From: Volvox africanus
Taxonomy: Eukaryota; Chlorophyta; Chlorophyceae; Chlamydomonadales; Volvocaceae
Assembly: GCA_030268105.1 (NCBI GenBank)
Contig: BSDZ01000078.1
Location: 3,771,001 to 3,835,000, forward strand
Length of the DNA: 64,000 nucleotides
Direction: 5' to 3'
Below, in pieces: positions 1 to 11,333 of the stretch; positions within the stretch are counted from its first letter, which is position 1; each line of letters begins with the position of its first letter. The notes under the pieces were generated by a model. The model did not search any database. It had not been told where the DNA came from and saw nothing but the letters and a program-made list of their open reading frames with translations. The position numbers and the translations under genes are program-made.

Positions 1-3000
1 TACGCCGGTTGGCCCGCAGCCGCTCAATATCCTCAGGTAGCGACCACTCAGTGATCTGGCGGTGGACGCAGCAGCATGGGAAAGGAATGGTGGCTATGTG
101 AGGTTGTGTGAAACTGGATTCCTGTGAAACTGCAGCTCAAGATTCGGAAAGGACCTCAACCATAGGATGGCCATTACGACAGTTTGTCTTCCACTCTACG
201 CCACCACGGAGGATTGCTTCTTGTTTTGAACCGAAATCCTTGCAAAGCTCGACCAGCAATTTCATTCCGATGTGGGCGATGCATTTCATCCGTACCACAC
301 GACCTGGCCCATGTAACGTTCATGACCTCCCAAGCCTGCCACTCTGCCTGCCTCACCTGCAGCTCCCATAGCTTCTCGTGCATGCTAGGCTTGATGGTGA
401 ATTGCCGGTTGCCAAAAAATGCAATGTAGGCTGCGTGTGGCTTCAGCCACATAACGCCGTTGGACCACGCCCCATCATCGAGCGTCTCCCACCGCGGCGA
501 GTATAGATCAAGAGCACGCGTGTCGCACATGCAGCGGCCAGTTCCGGAGCAGCCTCCGGCGACCAGCAGGTACTTGCCTGGGCGGGGCAGATGTAAGGTT
601 TATCACTGGGTTCATCTCGGCACTTTAGGACAAGTAGGAAACGGAGAATGCGCAGGTTTGCGCGTCCTCTAGTTCACGTGTTGGTAACAGATTAGTGCAG
701 ATCCAAGGCAACCCCACCATCGAGCACTGCACGCCCCAACTAGCCCGGCCAGCTAAACGTCCAGCTCAGCCGGTCACCTGTCACGTGGGCCACCGCACAT
801 TCCCGGGGCTCCGGCGCTTGTCCCATCTGTGGTTATCCGGAAGAAGATCAAGTGATGGAGGTCAAGTGATGGCGTTGGGTACTGAAGCGAACGTATCAGG
901 GAACATGGCCGGGCTGGAGTAGGGCAAACAGGATATCTAGTGAGCAAAGCATCCAGGATACCAACAAAGCGAATTTCGGCGATACATGATACCATGACGC
1001 GCTGCGGACACTCACGTGTACGGCAACCGGGCTCCATGTGAGCTTCTCCAGGTCCAGATAGTGAACATCGTTAAGGCATCGGCTGCCGTCGTTGCCGCCA
1101 AAGACGTAAAGGCGCCGACCGTCGTCGGTGCATGTGGCAGCGGCACCTATGTGTATAAGCCGCGTGTAAATCATGGACATGTCAGCAGGAGGCAAGGTAC
1201 CTGGATTCCAGGCATAGCACTTGCCGCTTGCGTGTTAATAAACTGCAGGTCAGCCTTGAACAAAGGGCTGAACGGTTGGCGCCTCACGTCCCTTCACCAT
1301 GTGGCGCTCAGTGCTAATACGTTGCAGCAACCAAGCCAACAGTCCACCAACCTGTGCGCGGGGCGGGAACTGTTCCGAAGGTGCTGATGTGGCTCCATTG
1401 ACAACTGTCCTGATCGTACATCCATACGTCGTTGAGCAGCACACCGTCCGCGGAGGCGCCCCCGAATACGAACACACGCTCGCGGATGCAGCAGCTCGAA
1501 TGGCCCGACCGGGAGAGAGGCCGGTCAGCGCCCTGCACGACACAGTACGGACAGATATATGTGCGCCAGTGATGCACGACAATGCATGATTATGATTTAT
1601 ATATATTAATTTGTCTATATTAAGGTTTATATAATCTACATTGCTGCGTGGAAGAAGCCAGTTCCGCTGAGGCGGGTGCCGCATTGTAAATGTTCGATCG
1701 CGACAACACGATAAAACACACGCCCACCTACCCCCAGATCACTAAAATGCATCATGCCGCACCTTAATCTGTGGCGAGAGCCACTTCATCGTGTCTGCGT
1801 TGAGCAATGCCACATCTGATGCCGCCACTCCGTCGGCCCGCATCCCGCCAAACACCAGCAATTTAGTGCGGCCCACCACCACTGCCGAGTGGCTGTAGCT
1901 AGGCGCAAGCGTTCGCGCCGAGCTTGGCCGCTCCCACACACCACTCTCCACGTTGAGCACCGCGACCTCGCGGCCAACACTCTCCGATGAGGAGCCGCCC
2001 ACCTTGCTCGCTCCGCCGTACAACACCAGCTGCTTGCCGACTACGGAGCGGGAACCGGGGGCGGAACGGATGCCGTGATATGCTAAGGCTAATATTTAAG
2101 GTAAATGCTATGCCGATAAAGGCAAAAAACTGTATTGAAATTCGAGGCCTTGGTAGCATGTCGATAAGAGAAAAAAGAATAACGTTTTAATTTTTTAAAT
2201 TTAAGTAAAATCATTAATTAATATTACCGGTTAGCTCCAGATTTACCGATGAGTACTTTTTACGATACGCCGCTTACTAAAACTGATTTAAAGGTAAATT
2301 CACCTTACAATACTTACCAAAGGCAGCGTTTTCACCAGAAGTTTACCCGAAGTGTTCCTTTGTTCCTATTGATTTATCGAAGCACCCGCCAGGCCGTGCT
2401 GCACCCAGCCAGGGTCACCGGTGTTCTCACAAGGAAATGCTGAACGGAAGTGTTCAGACAAGTTGGGACACTGCACGCAACCATCCCATCCAAGTATTGT
2501 TGCATTGACCATTGATTGGCAAGCTTTAGGCCGGACGAGCTGCAACACCACGGCACGTGCGCCTTTTGCCACCAGGAATATCAAGCCACATACATCTTTT
2601 CAGGGTTCGCTATTCCGTTCCCGCACTTACGCGCTAGGGCGGCGATGGATCCCAGTTCCCGGTCCATTGGGATGTCGCCCTTCAGACGCGCGTAGGAGAC
2701 CTGGAGCGATGCAGCAGGATAACAGTCGCCCGGCCGGCGAAACTGAGAGCGTATTTCACACATGATCCATGACAGCCGCAGCTGCTCCTTACACTCAAGA
2801 GCTCCTGGTCCATGCACACTTCCTATTGTCAGCATTATTTTCTTCATGCCGGCATGCTACCGTTGTAATTGCTGCCCCGAGTCACAGCGTCACGCACTTT
2901 TGCAGCTCCGTTCGCAGTTCTGCAGCTGGCTGCTCACCTGCACTAACCAAGGCTCGTCGAAGAGGATCCGCAGGTCAGTGGCACCACCCGCCTTCAGGGT

Positions 3001-4877
3001 CAACTCCTCTATGTGAGCACTGCGGGGAGGGGGGAGATGTAACACAATAAAACAGACAGACAGACAACGAAACCGGTCTGGACAGCGGCAATTTAGAGGC
3101 AGGTGTTTTGAACAGCAGTTGGGGGCCACATGTAAGAGGCCCCGTGGCATCACAACTCCATTGCCCCGGAATCCTGTTGCATCCTGGTGGCTGCACGCCA
3201 CTTGGGAGTTGCCTCTGACGCTAAGTCGGCCTGTGCTAACTTGTAGGTGATGACCGCTCGTCTAAGCAGCGCGCGCATGGGCCTCCCCGGCCCAACACCT
3301 GCCCGCGTCCCCCGCACTATCCCAGGGCACGCACTTTGCCCTCTCCAACTGGCCGTCCCGCTCCTCCAGTTGCTTCTTAAGGCTACGCAGCTCCTCTGTC
3401 TGTTTCTCGATGAGGTCGTGCTGCCTCCGCACCGCCTCCTCAAGGTTCTCCTTGTCCTGCAGCATCTGGGCAGCCTCGTCCAGTTTGATGGCCTATTGAT
3501 GGAAGGGACCGCGTCCGTTGACGGCAGTGGAGCGGGAAGCCAGTTAAGGCGCGTTATTAATTGTACTATAGAGGAATGAGCTCCGCAAAGGACTGATGTG
3601 GACAAAGATGATTCATACACAAAACCCACTGTTTTACGTACGCCAAAGCACGTGCAAGGCCCGTTCCCGCCTTTCGAATTGAAGACTGGTATGATGGTTT
3701 CGTCCCCAACCTGCTCGTTTGTTGCCGCCCCTAACCTGCGTCCTACCTGCTGCGCATTGGCCTCCTTCAGCACCCGGATCTCCTCCAGGTAGCGAGCAAT
3801 GTCCGCCTCAAGCTTCTCAACATGGTTCTAATGGCCACAAAGGTTCAGAAGGAAATATGTTAAGGACTCGCACCGGAGTGAAATAATGGTAGAAGCACGG
3901 ATGGCTGAGGTTCATGCACATCTAAGACTTTCCAGTGCCGGAAAGATGGCTAGCCACATCTCATCGGGCCGCATTGCCCCCTACCCCACGGGGTATCATA
4001 GCTGTCTCAACGGGACGCAGTGTATGTGTGTGTGTGTGTGTTTGAAGCCGCCTCTTTATAGCGTCCTTGGGTACAATGAACTTAACTGCCAGGATTTTGT
4101 TGCAGGCGTTGCCTCTACAGTATATATCGTTGCGGTGCCGCGATGCAGTCCCACTTGGGCGGCACCTGGAGCCACCCCATTCCGCGATGGTGCCCCCCAG
4201 CCCTATTTACCTGCAGCCCCTTGAGCTTATTTTCCTCTGCACGAATCTGCTCCTGACGGTGCTCCAGAATGTCAGCCTGCAGTTGCGAAGTGAGGAAGGC
4301 AAGAAAAGCAGGGATCTTAGTTTTTTGCCGCGCCTGTTGACCAGCACTGCATGATAAGCACCCTCCTAACGGTATTGCACAACATTTAAACCTAAATTAG
4401 CTATTGAAGTCCAAGTGAATGGGGCTGGGCAATTGGGGGGGACAAATATCCCAGCGCACGGCGCCAGCCGGCGGAAGTGTCCCGGCGGGTCACGACCTAT
4501 AGCTAGCATGCATGCATTCGAACGTTATTTAGAGACCACACACATAATCATCTGCTGCATTCGTAAGACGTGACTTGAATCCATCGATTTCGGCACGTAG
4601 GCGGTCGTTCTCAGCCTTCAGCTGTCGGAACTTGTCAAGCACAAAGGTGTGCTCTAGTTGCAAATCGTTCTTTGCTTGTTCAAGCTGCCTTATCTCCTCT
4701 TGATACTTGGCCCTGACGAACGCAGAGGGTGGAGTGTTACATGTGCACATGCACGGACACCAGGACAAGCGCAAGTAAGCGAGATGTGCACTAAGTGATA
4801 GATATGCAATTGAGGCGTCCTTACTCGAGCGGGTCAACCTGTTTCTTGTCATCTTTCTTTGCAGGCTTGGGCGCCAT
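1..4877 (-). CDS. Coiled-coil and Kelch-repeat protein (3' end beyond the window)
   Basis: Multi-exon gene. It starts at 4877 with MAPKPAKKDDKKQVDPLE; exon 1 (4825-4877) joins exon 2 (upper end 4712) in frame as E|AKYQEEIRQLEQ. The N-terminal third is charged heptad-like coiled coil (about 4712-4545, with further pieces near 3830-3760 and 3490-3200), then an IEELTLKAGG segment near 3015-2935. From about 2040 downward come Kelch blades: LLVFGGMRADGVAASD (near 1850), VFVFGGASADGVLLNDVW (near 1480), YVFGGNDGSRCLNDVHYLDL (near 1100) and LLVAGGCSGTG (near 570). The exon ending HEKLWELQ joins ITEWSLPEDIERL at 1-59, which stays open at the window edge. Kelch blades form a beta-propeller for protein binding; joined to a coiled coil this suggests a scaffold, perhaps cytoskeletal or ciliary (inference). 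I do not recognise the specific orthologue. Exons between 4545 and 2040 are approximate. Confidence 0.75.
4021..4043. repeat. (TG)n microsatellite
   Basis: A run of alternating T and G inside an intron of the Kelch gene. Simple-sequence repeat; no function inferred. Confidence 0.8.
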
Positions 4878-5206
4878 TGCACCACTCCTGCTCTAATGCA
4901 CACGAAGCCGTTTCCCTTTAACTCATAGATAATTTATTATATACATGAGTTTTTTTACATATCGTTGCCCAAGATGGGTACGTTGCCCAAGTTACGATTA
5001 CGTATTAACATAAGGGTTCTGTTCACATTCGAAGTAGTCGCTGCCTAGTGAAGAGTTCTTGTGCAAAATATAACCGACAGACAAACTTTGGTGTATGCAT
5101 ACCGGTAACACGGCACATTCTTCTGTCGTGCACATGGAGTTCTGATGGGAAAACAAATGAACTGCTTCTAGATCCCTATTATCAATCTCGCTGTACTGTA
5201 CAGATC

Positions 5207-7475
5207 ATGATTTCGAGTGCTTTACTCTTGCTCGCTGTAGCGAGCTGTCTGCAACTATCAGTTGCCGCTGGTGCACCCCGGCAAGTAGAACTGAAGCATG
5301 GCACTATCCCGTTCTTCGATATACAGATCGCATACAAGCTTTATGACGTTGTAAACCCAGGCCCCGAAGAAGGTCCGTTTCCGTTTGCCATGTAGTACGT
5401 TGTCTGGTTTCTATGCACAAAATAATTTAACAACTAATGTAGATGCTCGACTTAATCCCACGGCGATTTTTCTCCATGGGGCTAAGTATACCTCCGAGTT
5501 CTGGCTGAAGCTGGGCACCTTGAAGCAAGTAGCCGAGTCAGGCGTGCGCGCGCTGGCCATTGACCTTCCTGGTGAGTGGTCACTGGGGGCCAGTTGGGAG
5601 AGCTTAAACTCGGCTTGTGTTACTGACCAAGATCCGGAGAGTTGAGTAGTACGACGTGCATATGCTAGGGTATGAAAGCATTCTAGGTGCATGGGGCACT
5701 CTACAGCCTGTGACCGAAGATACAGATATTCCTCTACCTGCTCACCGGAAGACGTCGGATATTGGAAGGTCACAAGCTGCCTGGGTAAACTGTGGCCACA
5801 ACCGGGACGCCCATAGAACCCTTGTTGACAACTGAAGAGTAACCCATCCAGCACAATGTGACTGTGTCCTGCGTTTATGCTGATTCATTGTATCATCATC
5901 ACCAGGCTTCGGAGCAACTCCGGCTTTGCCATATAGTGACAATAACATGCGTTCTGAACTCATCAAGACAGTCATCGAGTCTGTCTCTGTCCGCGTGAAC
6001 TCCTCCATTTACCTCATCTCGCCGTCAATGAGCGGGTGCGTGCACTGGGACGGCTGTGGAGGGGTGTGCATAAATTTTGCCCGTATGAGCCATGCTCGCA
6101 GCTGTTAATGGTAGTTGATATCAGGGTGGGGATAGGAAGCGGCTGCTTGCCATCGAGGACAGACAGGGCATTGGTGTGCAGGCCCGGAACTGGGTGAAGA
6201 GGGGATTGCCATCACAGCGCGCGCAACGTGTTTTGTTTTGCTTTGAAATGCTCTTCACGCCACATGTCCAAGTCATTTGGTCTCCGTTGGCCAACATTCT
6301 GTGCGCTGGATACACGTCAGTGTTGTGTACGGTCCGCATCAAGGTCTGTTCCGGCATAATATTCCGATCTGCTACCTTATGTACCTGTGAATTGCGGCAG
6401 GCGGTATTCCATTCCGTTTCTGGACCGTCACGGTGTCATGATTACTTCATTCGTGGCGGTGGCGCCCATCGGCGTTCGGGACTGGGGAGGTCCATGGGAG
6501 GACACGCACCGTAAGGTGCGGAGAGGTACTCGGTTAGGTACGGGACTGGAACGGCGCTTCACGCGCCAAAGTCTCAACATTGAGGCAATGGTTTCTAGTC
6601 AGGTCGTTTTAGCGTGTCTTGGTTGTTGTGCCGTGAGGTAGTACTGCGGGCCTCACGTCAGCTGCCAGCTCCGTAATGACCTGTTTTTTCCTGTAGCTCG
6701 ATAGGGCAGGACGCTGAAATGCAATTCATGGTTGGGACATGGCATGTCTCTCCGCGCAACAGCTGAAGCCGACTCCATGCCTTCATCAGGTGTGTGCTCT
6801 GGCCGTGTACGGCTCTGAGGATCCTCTGGCGCCCGACGCCGACCGGCTCGTCAAGCTCTTCCAGTATGCGTGGAAGGTACGATGTAGCATTGTGGGCTGC
6901 GTGCTAGTGCGACTTTCCCTTGTCCTGTTAGGGCGCGCACAGGTGCAAGTAACATGGACGGAGGTTGCCATATGACTTTCCTGTTTTCTCCCCGTCCCAC
7001 CTCACGAATCATGTCCAGGTGGTTATACCAGGAGCTGGACATCGCAGCTATGAGGACAAACCCGAGATCTTCCATAAGGTAAAGCCATTCCAGGATAAAA
7101 GCCGTTGCGGAAATAACGATAGCCAGGAAGCTGGAGGCAAAGCACTTCGTAAGAAAGCAAATATGTTGGCAGTGCCGAGGTTGCCCCAGTGCCCGCTACA
7201 GGCACAGTGGTATTGTGCATGGCATACCGGATGTACGTCCAAGCTTTTCAACGACTGTCCTTTCCATACTTAAGCCTCTGATGCAAATGCTGTGATGATT
7301 GCTGCGACGGACACCGGTCCGGACACGGACACGGTCATGGTCATGGTCACAGGTGCTGCTGACGTTCCTTCGCAAGTGCCAGCGCAACATCGGCAGTGGC
7401 CACGATGTGTTACCGGAGGCCGGCATCGAGCTAGTCAGGACCCTGCGTGATGCGGAGATGGTCACTAAACAATGA
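5207..7475 (+). CDS. ABHD14-type alpha/beta hydrolase with signal peptide
   Basis: Start at 5207 gives a classic secretory signal peptide (MISSALLLLAVASCLQLSVA). Exons follow in frame: IQIAYKLYDVV; AIFLHGAKYTSEFW..RALAIDLPG (about 5443-5571); GFGATPALPYSDNN..IYLISPSMSG (about 5905-6031); RYSIPFLDRHG..FVAVAPIGV (about 6402-6510); VCALAVYGSEDPLAPDADRL (about 6790-6877); VVIPGAGHRSYEDKPE (about 7019-7078); and VLLTFLRKCQRN to the TGA at 7473-7475. The ISPSMSG nucleophile elbow followed by YSIPFL, then VAPI, YG.EDP and GAGH, is the ABHD14A/B pattern. Expected triad: Ser of SPSMSG, Asp of SEDP, His of GAGH. ABHD14B has been described as a lysine deacetylase-like hydrolase; the substrate here is unknown. 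The leader suggests entry into the secretory pathway, more like ABHD14A than cytosolic ABHD14B. The exon 1 donor (AAG|gtccgt near 5372) is inferred from frame. Confidence 0.85.
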
Positions 7476-10080
7476 CGGGGCGGAGCGGCAATTGGGGTCG
7501 CCTGTAGGTTGTAAGCTGTGGACCGGATGCTTTTAAGACATGCTCGCAATGTCTTGCCTTTTGGCGTTCGCCTGTTAGTAGTTTCCTTATTTGTGTTGGC
7601 TGTGCGTGGAATGGAAATCCTGACCGTGTGTAGGTGGAGTAGACATGGGGTGTTAGTAAATGCCCGCTAACCAAGCTTTCCCGCTGATGGTGTTGCAGGA
7701 ATATTTCCCCATGAAAGCCAGGCAAAGTGTACCAGGGGTGCCCGGCCCGCAGATAGATTGCCACATATGTCTCAGGCTTGAACGGGAATGAAATATTTCT
7801 GATGCTCATGTCTACTAAACGAGCTGAATCCATCCAAGGATTTGCATCAGGTGTTACACATGGCTTGCTCTATTGGTTGCGTTGGATTCAGCATCCCGTG
7901 TCAAACCTTGCGAACCAATAACTGGCCATGCATACCAATCACTATTACTTGCAGTCATTCACCATATGTGTGTTCCCAACAAACGCACTCCCACCACCCT
8001 TGATAACTGTCTTACCATTACCACGCTGTCGAGAAGCTTCGTGCGATCATGCTGCTTCACAGTGACTGCAGCATACGCTTCCGTAGTAACCTGTTCGCGC
8101 TGCACCAATTACTCAAGCCAAGCGGACAAGGGTTACATCAATATGCAGTTCTTGAGGAAGGTCACACGGGACAAGCTAGTCAATATGACCTGTCCGTCGA
8201 TCGCTCCGTACAAGGGTGAGCATGGGTGAGAATGTTGGGATGGGTGAGTAACACGAGATGGCTCCACACCCATCAATCGACAGACTCGTGGTCCGGAGGA
8301 GGAAATACACCTGCACCTCAAGCACTGGTGAGACATAGTGCTGATGCCTGGATCAAGGAGCCTGGTACATCTTGTCACATACAGCTGCCAACACTGGCTG
8401 AGCAGCATGTGGGCAAATGCCATCTGCACCAACCAGGCCTGGGAGAGGGTGACCCAATTGCCGAAGGTCCACAAGGTTCTGCACTGGAAAGGCCATTGGC
8501 CAACATGGGGAATAATAAGGGCAGGGACCCCTGCTGTGAGGCCACATGGGACTGGGATTCCAACAGTCTCAAGAATATTCTGATGCTTCTGATGTGCATC
8601 CTGCACCGTTACCAACAGCCGTGCATGCGCACATTACCGCTGGTGAATGCCAAAACGGCCAGCTTGCCCGTGGCATAAGCAAATACCTATTGTTGAAAAG
8701 TGGCGCGCAACTGTTCTGGACAAATGGAGACGTGAGAGGTGGTCTGAAGGCTAAAACATGCTAGTGTGCATTAATGCAGAAATCTAGGCTCGCGTCCCGT
8801 TATAAGTTGTCTTAAAACATCGTCATTCAAATCAGTCATAAGGCTGTGTACTAATGCTAAACGGTGATGATATCTTCAGTGGAATAGACTTTAGGCAAGA
8901 CTTCTTATTGGCACGCTGCTGCACTTGCAGTCCCCATCACAAGTGATCTCACCTGACCCCACACATGCCGTGGCTACGTGGTCCACGCACGCTTCCCAAA
9001 ACTTCATATTGCTCACACAAGGTCGCGGACAAAACTCTGCCAGGCGCAATGAGGGCACTCCAGAACAAACACCCTGAGCCGGGTGATATCCCCGCCATGC
9101 ACCTGCTGGTAATGTTGTCAGGAGTCCTTGCTTCCATTTGACAGGCAAACCAGGAACGGGTTGCCTGCAGCCCGTAGGACAAATGACATACGAAGCCGGC
9201 ATAGCTACCCATCGCCATTTCGAAATGGATGAATGGTGATCACATCGCAGAACAGCATGGCGGCCACGATGTTCACATCAAGCTCTCAAGCACGCGCAAG
9301 GTGCAGGTTACGGTGGAAGGTAGACAGCACCCGCTCCATACCAGCCGGGATTTGCTCCGGGTCAGGGTATTTAAAGCAGGTGCCAGAATGAGCGGTGTCG
9401 TTGCGGTAAACACGGCGCGTGCTTCACGATTGCACTGCTCAGTTCCGCGGTCTCATTAAGGTACCACTGAGCCCGAGCATGTTGCACCGGTCGAGCACGC
9501 GTGACGCTGGGGTCACCTGAAACCTGGAGATGGTGGACTTCGGCTGGCCACCCCGGTGCCGGTTCGGGGAGGAGGACTTCGGCTGAGGAGTCCCGAGCCT
9601 GCTGTTCAATTGCATAAATACCCCGCTGGATGGCTGTACTTGATGGCAGGCTGCCTTCTATCAAATTGCTGGAAAAACCCTTTGAAATGGGAGCGCGCGT
9701 GTCAAACGTCTTCATGTAAAGTGCGCTTTGCATACGTTTGTGTTTGTCAAATGTCCATTTGCAGGTTAGAAACAGTCCCACGCAGCCATCAGCGCAATCA
9801 TAATTTGTCCTGAAGCTGCATGTTTTTAAATAAAAGGTTTTAAACGTTGGAAATGATGAAAATGAGAGTTAGATTAGGAGTAAATATTCGCTCGCGGTAC
9901 GGCGGTGACCCTCGCTCGGACAACTGTAATCATCGCCACCCAAGAGAGAAAAGCCTGACATTTTACACGGTACTGATTTTTCCGTTGAATCTACAGTCTT
10001 AGATCACAGGAGTATACTTGGGAGACAATACGTTCTCAAAGTCCAGTAACATCGATCTGAACTTCAACAGCACTGTAGCC
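7476..10080. other. Intergenic region, no gene resolved
   Basis: This holds the 3' UTR of the ABHD14-like gene (a TGTAA occurs near 7508) and the promoter and 5' UTR of OST4. Several open frames of 100-160 codons occur on the minus strand (about 8133-8615, 8891-9202, 9371-9781). They show no recognisable domain and no clear exon chaining. A decayed mobile element is possible but I see no terminal repeats or transposase motif. Confidence 0.4.
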
Positions 10081-10269
10081 ATGCTTGATGACCAGTCTCT
10101 CGGAGGATTCACAGTGAGAGGTTGCTATGCACATTGCCGTGCTTCCTGACAAGGTTTTATGAAAACTTCTGTCCTTCTGCAGACCTTGCTGGGCCTTGCC
10201 ATTATGCTTCTAGTTGTGGCGTACCACTACGTCACGGCGGACCCTAAGTACGAGGCTTCACGCGCTTAA
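10081..10269 (+). CDS. OST4: OST4, small subunit of oligosaccharyltransferase (39 aa)
   Basis: Two tiny exons, 10081-10113 and 10183-10269, joined at a GT-AG intron, encode a 39-residue protein beginning MLDDQSLGGFTTLLGLAIML and ending AYHYVTADPKYEASRA. Plant OST4 proteins have the same length and layout: an M-x-DDQ-x-LG start, one membrane helix, and a conserved AYHYV-x-ADPKYE tail. OST4 sits in the ER membrane and helps hold the catalytic STT3 and OST3/6-type subunits together in the complex that transfers glycans to Asn. The TAA stop (10267-10269) is in the same frame as, and only 39 bases before, the FAM32A start, leaving no room for a separate poly(A) site and promoter. Another AUG at 10088 opens a short out-of-frame ORF that stops within OST4 exon 2. 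Confidence 0.87.
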
Positions 10270-10308
10270 TCAGGGTGTCAGCACCGGTTTGCGCAAAGCC
10301 TTGACGAA

Positions 10309-10692
10309 ATGAGCTTTGTCGGAGGCAAGCTTAAGCTTAAGGGCGGGGAGCCCTTGAAAGCTGCAGGTGGCGTTAAGAAGAAGAAGAAGCAGGAGGAGAA
10401 AGCGCTTACTGCTGCATCGGGAGTCCCCGAGCAGGACCCAGGCCCAGGGACGAACGACGACACTGCCGAGAAGACCCGAAAGGCGATCCATGGGTACGAG
10501 CTAGATCCGAACGCGGTCGAGGATCACCGCACGGAGGCAGAGAAGCGTTATGAGGGCCGGTTCCGGAAGGTGGAAGAGCAAATGTGCAAGAAGGCAGCTT
10601 CCAAGTCGCATAGGGAACGTGTGAAGGAGTTCAATGAATACTTGGCACAGTTGTCCGAGCACCATGATATCCCCAAAGTTGGACCTGGTTAA
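10309..10692 (+). CDS. FAM32A: FAM32A-family nuclear protein
   Basis: Intronless 127-aa protein. It begins MSFVGGKLKLKGG, has a Lys-rich stretch (KKKKKQEEK, residues about 24-32), a Glu/Arg/Lys-rich helical middle with KKAASKSHRERVKEF, and ends LSEHHDIPKVGPG. The N-terminal LKLKG and the C-terminal SK-x-H-x-x-RV-x-x-FN..L..L-x-EH-x-DIPKV signature define the FAM32A family. Human FAM32A is a small nuclear protein that reaches into the spliceosome catalytic centre and aids the second step of splicing; the same role here is inferred. The upstream in-frame stop is the OST4 TAA itself, so no longer N-terminus is possible without readthrough. It probably shares an mRNA with OST4. Poly(A) candidates follow at 10987 and 11248. 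Confidence 0.92.
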   Translation: MSFVGGKLKLKGGEPLKAAGGVKKKKKQEEKALTAASGVPEQDPGPGTNDDTAEKTRKAIHGYELDPNAVEDHRTEAEKRYEGRFRKVEEQMCKKAASKSHRERVKEFNEYLAQLSEHHDIPKVGPG

Positions 10693-11333
10693 CATGGCAC
10701 GGCGGAGCTTTCATTGTAGCGGTTTAGGAGCGTGTCATTCTGCTGTGTACGGGAGAAACTTTAGACTATTAACATGTATAATGTGTGTATTACCCATGGG
10801 CGTGTAGGGCAAGTTGGTCCGGCCGATCACTGTATACGTGCAAAATTTGGACGTGCGCGGACTGCCAGGTTATGTCTCTCGCTTATGGGCGTCAGTATTG
10901 TCCTTTCTCTTTGATGGGTACGTGACCGAGGACAGAGTCAATGATTAATGTACAATCTCTGTTGTCGTTGATGTCATTAGGATATATGTAAGGGTATCTC
11001 CCTGTCTCCCTCCCAGTTATGGTCTGTTTGGATCACGGCGTCGTGGGTGATCCTAACGTCTTGGGACTCCGTTTCCGCTTCATTCCTTTCCAAGGCACGC
11101 CAGCCTGAGTCAGCATGTTAACAGCTTTTACCATCACACTTGACTTGTGTATACAACTGTAGATACGTCGTGCGAACGGCAGCCAAATGAATCTGTGGCA
11201 GGCCCATCAGCTGCTATCGTTCTTGACCCTTCTGATAGAAATGATCACTGTAAATAATAAGTCTACCACCACACAAAAAGTAGAAACATGCCAATATACT
11301 GCGAACTCCGTAGCAACACCTCGAATCCTGCCC
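10693..11333. other. Convergent 3' region between FAM32A and CTF18
   Basis: Non-coding stretch shared by the 3' ends of FAM32A (+) and CTF18 (-). On the plus strand TGTAA, the usual chlorophycean poly(A) signal, occurs at 10987-10991 and again near 11248. No RNA gene or repeat was seen. Confidence 0.5.
10987..10991 (+). terminator. Candidate TGTAA poly(A) signal for OST4-FAM32A
   Basis: TGTAA is the common polyadenylation signal in Chlamydomonas and Volvox. This copy lies about 300 bases after the FAM32A stop. No TGTAA occurs between the OST4 stop and the FAM32A start, which fits one shared transcript. Confidence 0.4.

Noticed and set aside
8133..8615. 160-codon minus-strand frame, possible transposase
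   Set aside because: No catalytic motif, terminal repeat or similarity that I can name; left as unresolved intergenic sequence.
10081..10692. Reading OST4-FAM32A as one fused gene
   Set aside because: A TAA separates them and both ends match the natural termini of the two families; a dicistron explains the layout without a sequence error.
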